Below are positions 59,984 through 64,000 of a stretch of DNA of 64,000 nucleotides, one piece after another. Under the pieces are notes generated by a model that did not search any database, was not told the origin of the DNA, and saw only the letters and a list, made by a program, of their open reading frames with translations. Each line of letters begins with the position of its first letter. Within the stretch, counting starts at the first letter, position 1. The position numbers and the translations under genes are program-made. This DNA comes from Antedon bifida (Eukaryota; Echinodermata; Crinoidea; Comatulida; Antedonidae), in NCBI GenBank assembly GCA_963402885.1, contig OY727097.1, positions 24,545,401-24,609,400 on the forward strand, read 5' to 3'.

Positions 59984-61444
59984 ACAATCAGCAATTATTT
60001 TTTTTTTGCTTGTCGAATAATGTTTTGTAGCCATGGCAAGTGTCGAGTCATAGTAATTAGCTAATGCGCAGGAGCAACATTGTTCTTTACATGCACAGTA
60101 CAGAGCAATTTGTGCTTGAAGAAACGGGAAATATTTTAAAATTAACTAGCAAAATTATTAGCGTTTGGCGATATCACATATCAGCCAATTTTACAAATTT
60201 CCTTATTGTTTTATTTAATTTTTGCAAACTACAGAGGTTTACCGCATTACAAACATTTTCAAAACAAAAATTATAGAATGATTCAAGAAAATGTTTAATT
60301 TTGATCTAAATGTGGGTGTATTTGCCACTTTCGTTTTTCCTTTCTGTCTTTATTTTAATGTATGATACATGAAAATAATAATAATATATCAAAAATAAAT
60401 TAAGCCGATCCTTTGTGGTTCAATTCTCATTTTAAGATTATATCTAGGATTTAGTACATCTGCAAAAGGCGATTTATATTTAGTTCAGTAAGATCCCATA
60501 ACCGCTCAGAATCGGTGCGAATAACAAGTGTCTATTCTGAATCTACAATAAATATTAGGCCTATAATTATTTATTGTTCATTTCAAAGGTAATAGTAGCA
60601 ATTTTTCTAATTTTCTGAAAAATGTTCCAATTGGACTTATTTTCTGACCAGTTTGAACCAGCCATGGACATTTGTAATATCAGGGGTCACTTAATAGTAT
60701 AATAAAAAGACAGAAAACTGTTAAATTCAACCAAAAAAACCATAATGTTTTTTTTTCAATCCAATTTTTGGTCAAAGTGGATAACAAACAAAATTTGAAA
60801 AAAATATCTGGGGGACAATACATCTTTAAGATTGACAACTGAAAGATAATAGTATTTCGGCCTTTTTTAGGAAATCATTTTCAAGCGAATGTATAATATT
60901 CCAAAATATGATCAATGTCATTATACAAGATGGAATTTTATTAAAAAACGTTAGAGTGCATCGTCGAAAATATAATGCCAACATGGTTGAATTTGTACAA
61001 AATGTGTGTTCATCATCATTTTTTCTATGAAAACCATATAGAACAACATATAAAACAATATTTTATGAGATAATTCCAAGAAAAAACAGAAATCTGTAAA
61101 TACGAGTGTAAACTATATCGTTGCTGTGGTGTTATGTTGACTTTTCGTTCATAAATGTAATTATACCTCATATTGTCCTATTATATTTATGAAATTCCGT
61201 AATATAGAAATAGATTAATAATTATGCGATTCATAGAAACAGATTATCAATATTTTTCAGTGTTTCATTAACCACACAGAATGTAAATTCCTTCTTTGGT
61301 GGTGGACTTACTAAGAATTGCTTAATATGTTTCAATTGTTTCTTTATCATATGGTTTTACATTCACTCACTGTGATATTGATGAATCAGCTTTCGTTTTA
61401 GAAACGTCTCTCAAATAAAAACGTTCAGCTTTTAAAATCACCAT

Positions 61445-61565
61445 AAAGCCTTTTCTACAAACATGATGATGTCATATCACTACAATATTTAGGTATATCA
61501 CTACCATATTTGGGCACATCACGCTTTTTTTTTGTCAAAATAGTTTGATAGTGTAGATAGAGCTT
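61445..61565. mobile_element. Family A MITE, left half deleted
   Basis: The left end taaagccttttctaca jumps to 'catgatgatgtcatatcact'. The right end is tttgatagtgtagatagagc, with two tandem 'catatttgggca'-like words. Confidence 0.85.
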
Positions 61566-62596
61566 GGTACGGTACGAGCACGTAATCCGTGTTTTAGGGT
61601 TATTCTTCGTAGAAAAGAGAAAGAATGTTCTGTGTAGGCATTATTGTCAAATTTTACCAAATAAATGGACCGTCATAAACAGAGGGATTGAGGCTTTAAT
61701 CTAAGGGGAAGGAGTGAAAGTTTATAGGCTAGTTGTTCGTATTGTGCAGGTGCACGCATTCATACACACGGCGGGTATCAACATGAGAATTGTACTAGTA
61801 CTAAGAGGTTTAAACTGTGTGGGGTTTGTTGTAGCTAGGCCTCCAATTCAGAATTCATGGGCCCGAGAAACTCCATATGAGGAAGAGGGAGGGGGAAGTA
61901 GGTTGGTCACAGCATGGCGCTGTGCTCGTATCATTTCTGATATTGAGAGATCGCACACTTCACAACAATTTAGGATGGTGGAAACTATATCACCCGATAT
62001 TTCCAAATTTCCAGAATTCGGTTTTAAAGCAAGCCAATACTTCGTGTCGGGCGGCGCCACGGTGTGATACGGATGACACCATATGCCTCCACCTCCACTA
62101 GATCATTTCGTCCTAAAAATAATGAACGTTAAAGTACGAATTGGTACGGTAATTCAATAAGGTAGACTTTATTAAATACAATACAAAAATAACATTCTTT
62201 TTTTACATATAATAAATACAACAGCACTATAAACGATTTAACTTGAACCTTATGAGAACATTGGTAATTTAAGTAATTAAGTTTTTTTTAGTAACACAAC
62301 AAATAACTTACCAAGAATAATCGGTAGCAAAACAATAGTATTAGGCAATAATGAAATCAGCAATAATGTGCTTTGCGGCACTATTTTTATTATTTCGACA
62401 TCGCAAAGTCTATTTTTAGGTTAATAGACCGAACAAGCACCATAACGTTTATAAATATGTTTTTAACAGCGGATTGAGTAACATCAGCAGCTAATTCTCA
62501 CTCCAATTTTGAGTTCTCAATCGAACCGTGATTATTAAAATAAAAACACTGAATTTTATATTTTAAACAATTTCTCATTAAATACATGTTTTAACA

Positions 62597-62870
62597 CTAT
62601 AATCACCCCTATTCAGGGGACACCTCTCTTAAGGCAAATTTACATAGACGAGCGGTAACGGTAAGCGGGAAGCAGCGTATCTTGTCCCACGTAGAACCTA
62701 TCTATCCTGAGCGAAAATCGCCTGTCCGCTCCGCGTTGTTTCTAGGCATAAAGGTCATTATAGGAATAACATGTAATCTATATCTTTTATAACCGTTACC
62801 GCGGGTCTGTGTAAATTGGCCTTCAAGGAGGTGGGGGGAACACCTTTTTGATAGGGAATTCTACTGTATG
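62597..62870. mobile_element. Family I element interrupted by family E
   Basis: The left part 'cccctattcaggggacacct' and the right part 'ggggaacacctttttgatag' + 'ggaattctactgtat' are family I sequence. The family E copy 62632-62822 separates them. Confidence 0.65.
62632..62822. mobile_element. Family E MITE nested in family I
   Basis: The left end aggcaaatttacatagacga + gcggtaacgg pairs with the right end 'ccgttaccgcgggtctgtgt' + 'aaattggcct'. Same family as 37965-38134, sharing 'aggaataacat' in the interior. Confidence 0.85.
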
Positions 62871-63281
62871 TCGAATCGCCGTCTAGAACCTAGATACCTA
62901 TCTACCAGACATAATACATTTTTGTTCTATATTGTGCGTATTTTGCAATTGCTCTTGAATCGTTTTTCAATAATAGTTTTGATTATTTGTTATTTACGTT
63001 AAGTTAACAATTGTATTCACATTTCTATTTATAAATTCATAACATGGTAAATATAGCTATTATGTAAACCAAATTCTATAAATAGACAAACACAAGAGAA
63101 ACTATTCGTTGATCAACTATGTAGGCTAATTGTTTCTTTTCATTATGCAATAGAGCTCGGAATCACCTGATCCAGCATTCCAAACATTTCCGTAAACAGA
63201 AGATTAAAGTTCCGATACTCTGCTTAATATTGCTTCTAAGAAAACATTCCGTGAAATCGTCACGTCGCGTTTTTAAGTTGT

Positions 63282-64000
63282 TCATTGCGTTTGTAACGGA
63301 ATTGAAACAAACTCTGTTTCTATGGCATCAACAGGATTGACTTTTTCGTCGACGCATGTAATGATCGGTGTTGATTCTTTCACGACTTGTGAATACGTCG
63401 GTGGTAATATATCAGTGGGAAGGGGCGGGAACTGGAAGTTTCCGCCACCGTTGAATTTTCCCACTATCCGTATTGTCCTTCCAGGGGGTGATCGCATGGT
63501 TACCCCGCAACCTTCACTTGACTGTTTATTTTTTTTTCTGCACTGTCTTGATTCGTCTGTGACCGCGCATAGAGCCCATCCGTTCATGAAACTGAAGAAT
63601 ATCAGAAATGCGTAGAAAAACCCTATTGAAATGTTACTCAGCTGAGAATTCATTGAAAAGTTCTGCATTATAGTTGAAAACAAATAGAGTAACGGTATTA
63701 CGCCGTTACATACTACGGTCAAAACGGTATTTGTAAAAACTACGACGCCGTACCGACGGAAATTGCGTTTCCAGTAAGTGCTTATAAGTCTTTGTATTTG
63801 ATTGGTTGGGCGGCTACCCTGTGACGTCATAACTATTAGTCCAATAAACGGTTCCTCTTGAATGCACAGGGCAACGGAAAACGCCGTAATTGCGACGATG
63901 TCGTATACGATGTTCACCATGCGATTGTGAGATTTCACGAGAATGTTGACCGCTAACATGAAGATAAACATGCCCAGAGCCACACTAAAAGACGCTTGAA
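63282..64000 (-). CDS. Multi-pass membrane protein with PPxY tail, 5' part outside window
   Basis: The frame is open from the right window edge to a TGA at 63282, giving about 239 residues of the C-terminal part; the true start is not in the window. Four hydrophobic segments are visible: MFIFMLAVNIL, IVYDIVAITAFSVALCI, a segment VVVFTNTVLTVVCNGVIPLLYLF, and IGFFYAFLIFFSFMNGWALCAV. Two NxS/T sites (NFS, NIS) lie between the last two, in a predicted non-cytosolic loop. The tail of about 90 residues is polar and contains LPPTYSQV, a PPxY motif that typically recruits WW domains of NEDD4-type ligases. I do not recognise the family. No acceptor site interrupts the frame, so this may be a single large 3' exon. 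Function unknown. Confidence 0.7.
   Translation of the reverse strand, partial: QASFSVALGMFIFMLAVNILVKSHNRMVNIVYDIVAITAFSVALCIQEEPFIGLIVMTSQGSRPTNQIQRLISTYWKRNFRRYGVVVFTNTVLTVVCNGVIPLLYLFSTIMQNFSMNSQLSNISIGFFYAFLIFFSFMNGWALCAVTDESRQCRKKNKQSSEGCGVTMRSPPGRTIRIVGKFNGGGNFQFPPLPTDILPPTYSQVVKESTPIITCVDEKVNPVDAIETEFVSIPLQTQ

Larger units (their letters stand above)
57219..63281. other. Intergenic, repeat-bearing
   Basis: No complete gene is supported. The region contains a duplicated segment shared by 57215-57300 and 57780-57865, an inverted family B copy (57415-57670), a tandem duplication (58180-58523), a short tandem repeat (59475-59585), a foldback (59877-59983), a family B remnant (60745-60838), a family A copy (61445-61565) and nested family I/E elements (62597-62870). 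A possible first exon (ATG followed by a donor) is at 59359. Confidence 0.5.

Noticed and set aside
61714..62067. 117-codon plus-strand open frame
   Set aside because: It begins with GTG rather than ATG and has no recognisable domain. Overlapping frames of similar length exist on both strands.

Overview
The window is animal nuclear DNA: AT-rich, with multi-exon genes on GT-AG introns, much interspersed repeat DNA and no operons. The gene content (an arylsulfatase A-like enzyme, a CCDC22 orthologue, a KLHL1/4/5-type protein, a RING-NHL protein, and a profilin that reads like sea-urchin profilin) and the frequent AGGCCTA words suggest a marine deuterostome. An echinoderm is the most likely source, but this is an inference from protein resemblance, not a proof.

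Layout. (1) 2199-11223, minus: a complete BTB-BACK-Kelch gene rebuilt from 9 coding exons (602 aa). (2) 13239-15850, minus: a complete 4-exon arylsulfatase (534 aa). (3) 19295-21214, minus: an intronless 639-aa protein with a serine-rich in-frame tandem-repeat region and a C-terminal cyclin fold. It lies between two near-identical direct repeats of about 350 bp. (4) 22904-41060, plus: a complete 17-exon CCDC22 gene (639 aa), whose introns hold transposons and two minisatellites. (5) 45323-45751, plus: an intronless profilin coding sequence. (6) 56091-57218, plus: an intronless RING + six-NHL protein with malin-like architecture. (7) 63282 to the right edge, minus: the C-terminal part of a multi-pass membrane protein with a PPxY motif.

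The genes do not form a pathway. They are ordinary cellular genes (ubiquitin-ligase adaptor, lysosomal sulfatase, cyclin-like, endosomal CCC complex, actin binding, E3 ligase) set in repeat-rich DNA. In every spliced gene the exon phases join without a frame break and the predicted protein length fits the family, so these models are well supported.

Most of the rest is small non-autonomous transposons. One foldback family (family A, termini reading TCTACACTATCAAACT) has about 14 copies in 64 kb. At least six other inverted-repeat families are present, some with clear target-site duplications (8 bp for a hAT-like copy, TTA for several PIF/Harbinger-like copies) and some nested in each other. 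There are also tRNA-derived SINEs, a LINE 3' fragment, and minisatellites of 18, 26 and about 34 bp. The locus most worth follow-up is the cyclin-like gene: an intronless, fast-evolving, repeat-expanded cyclin framed by direct repeats. No CRISPR array, rRNA gene or convincing functional tRNA gene was found.
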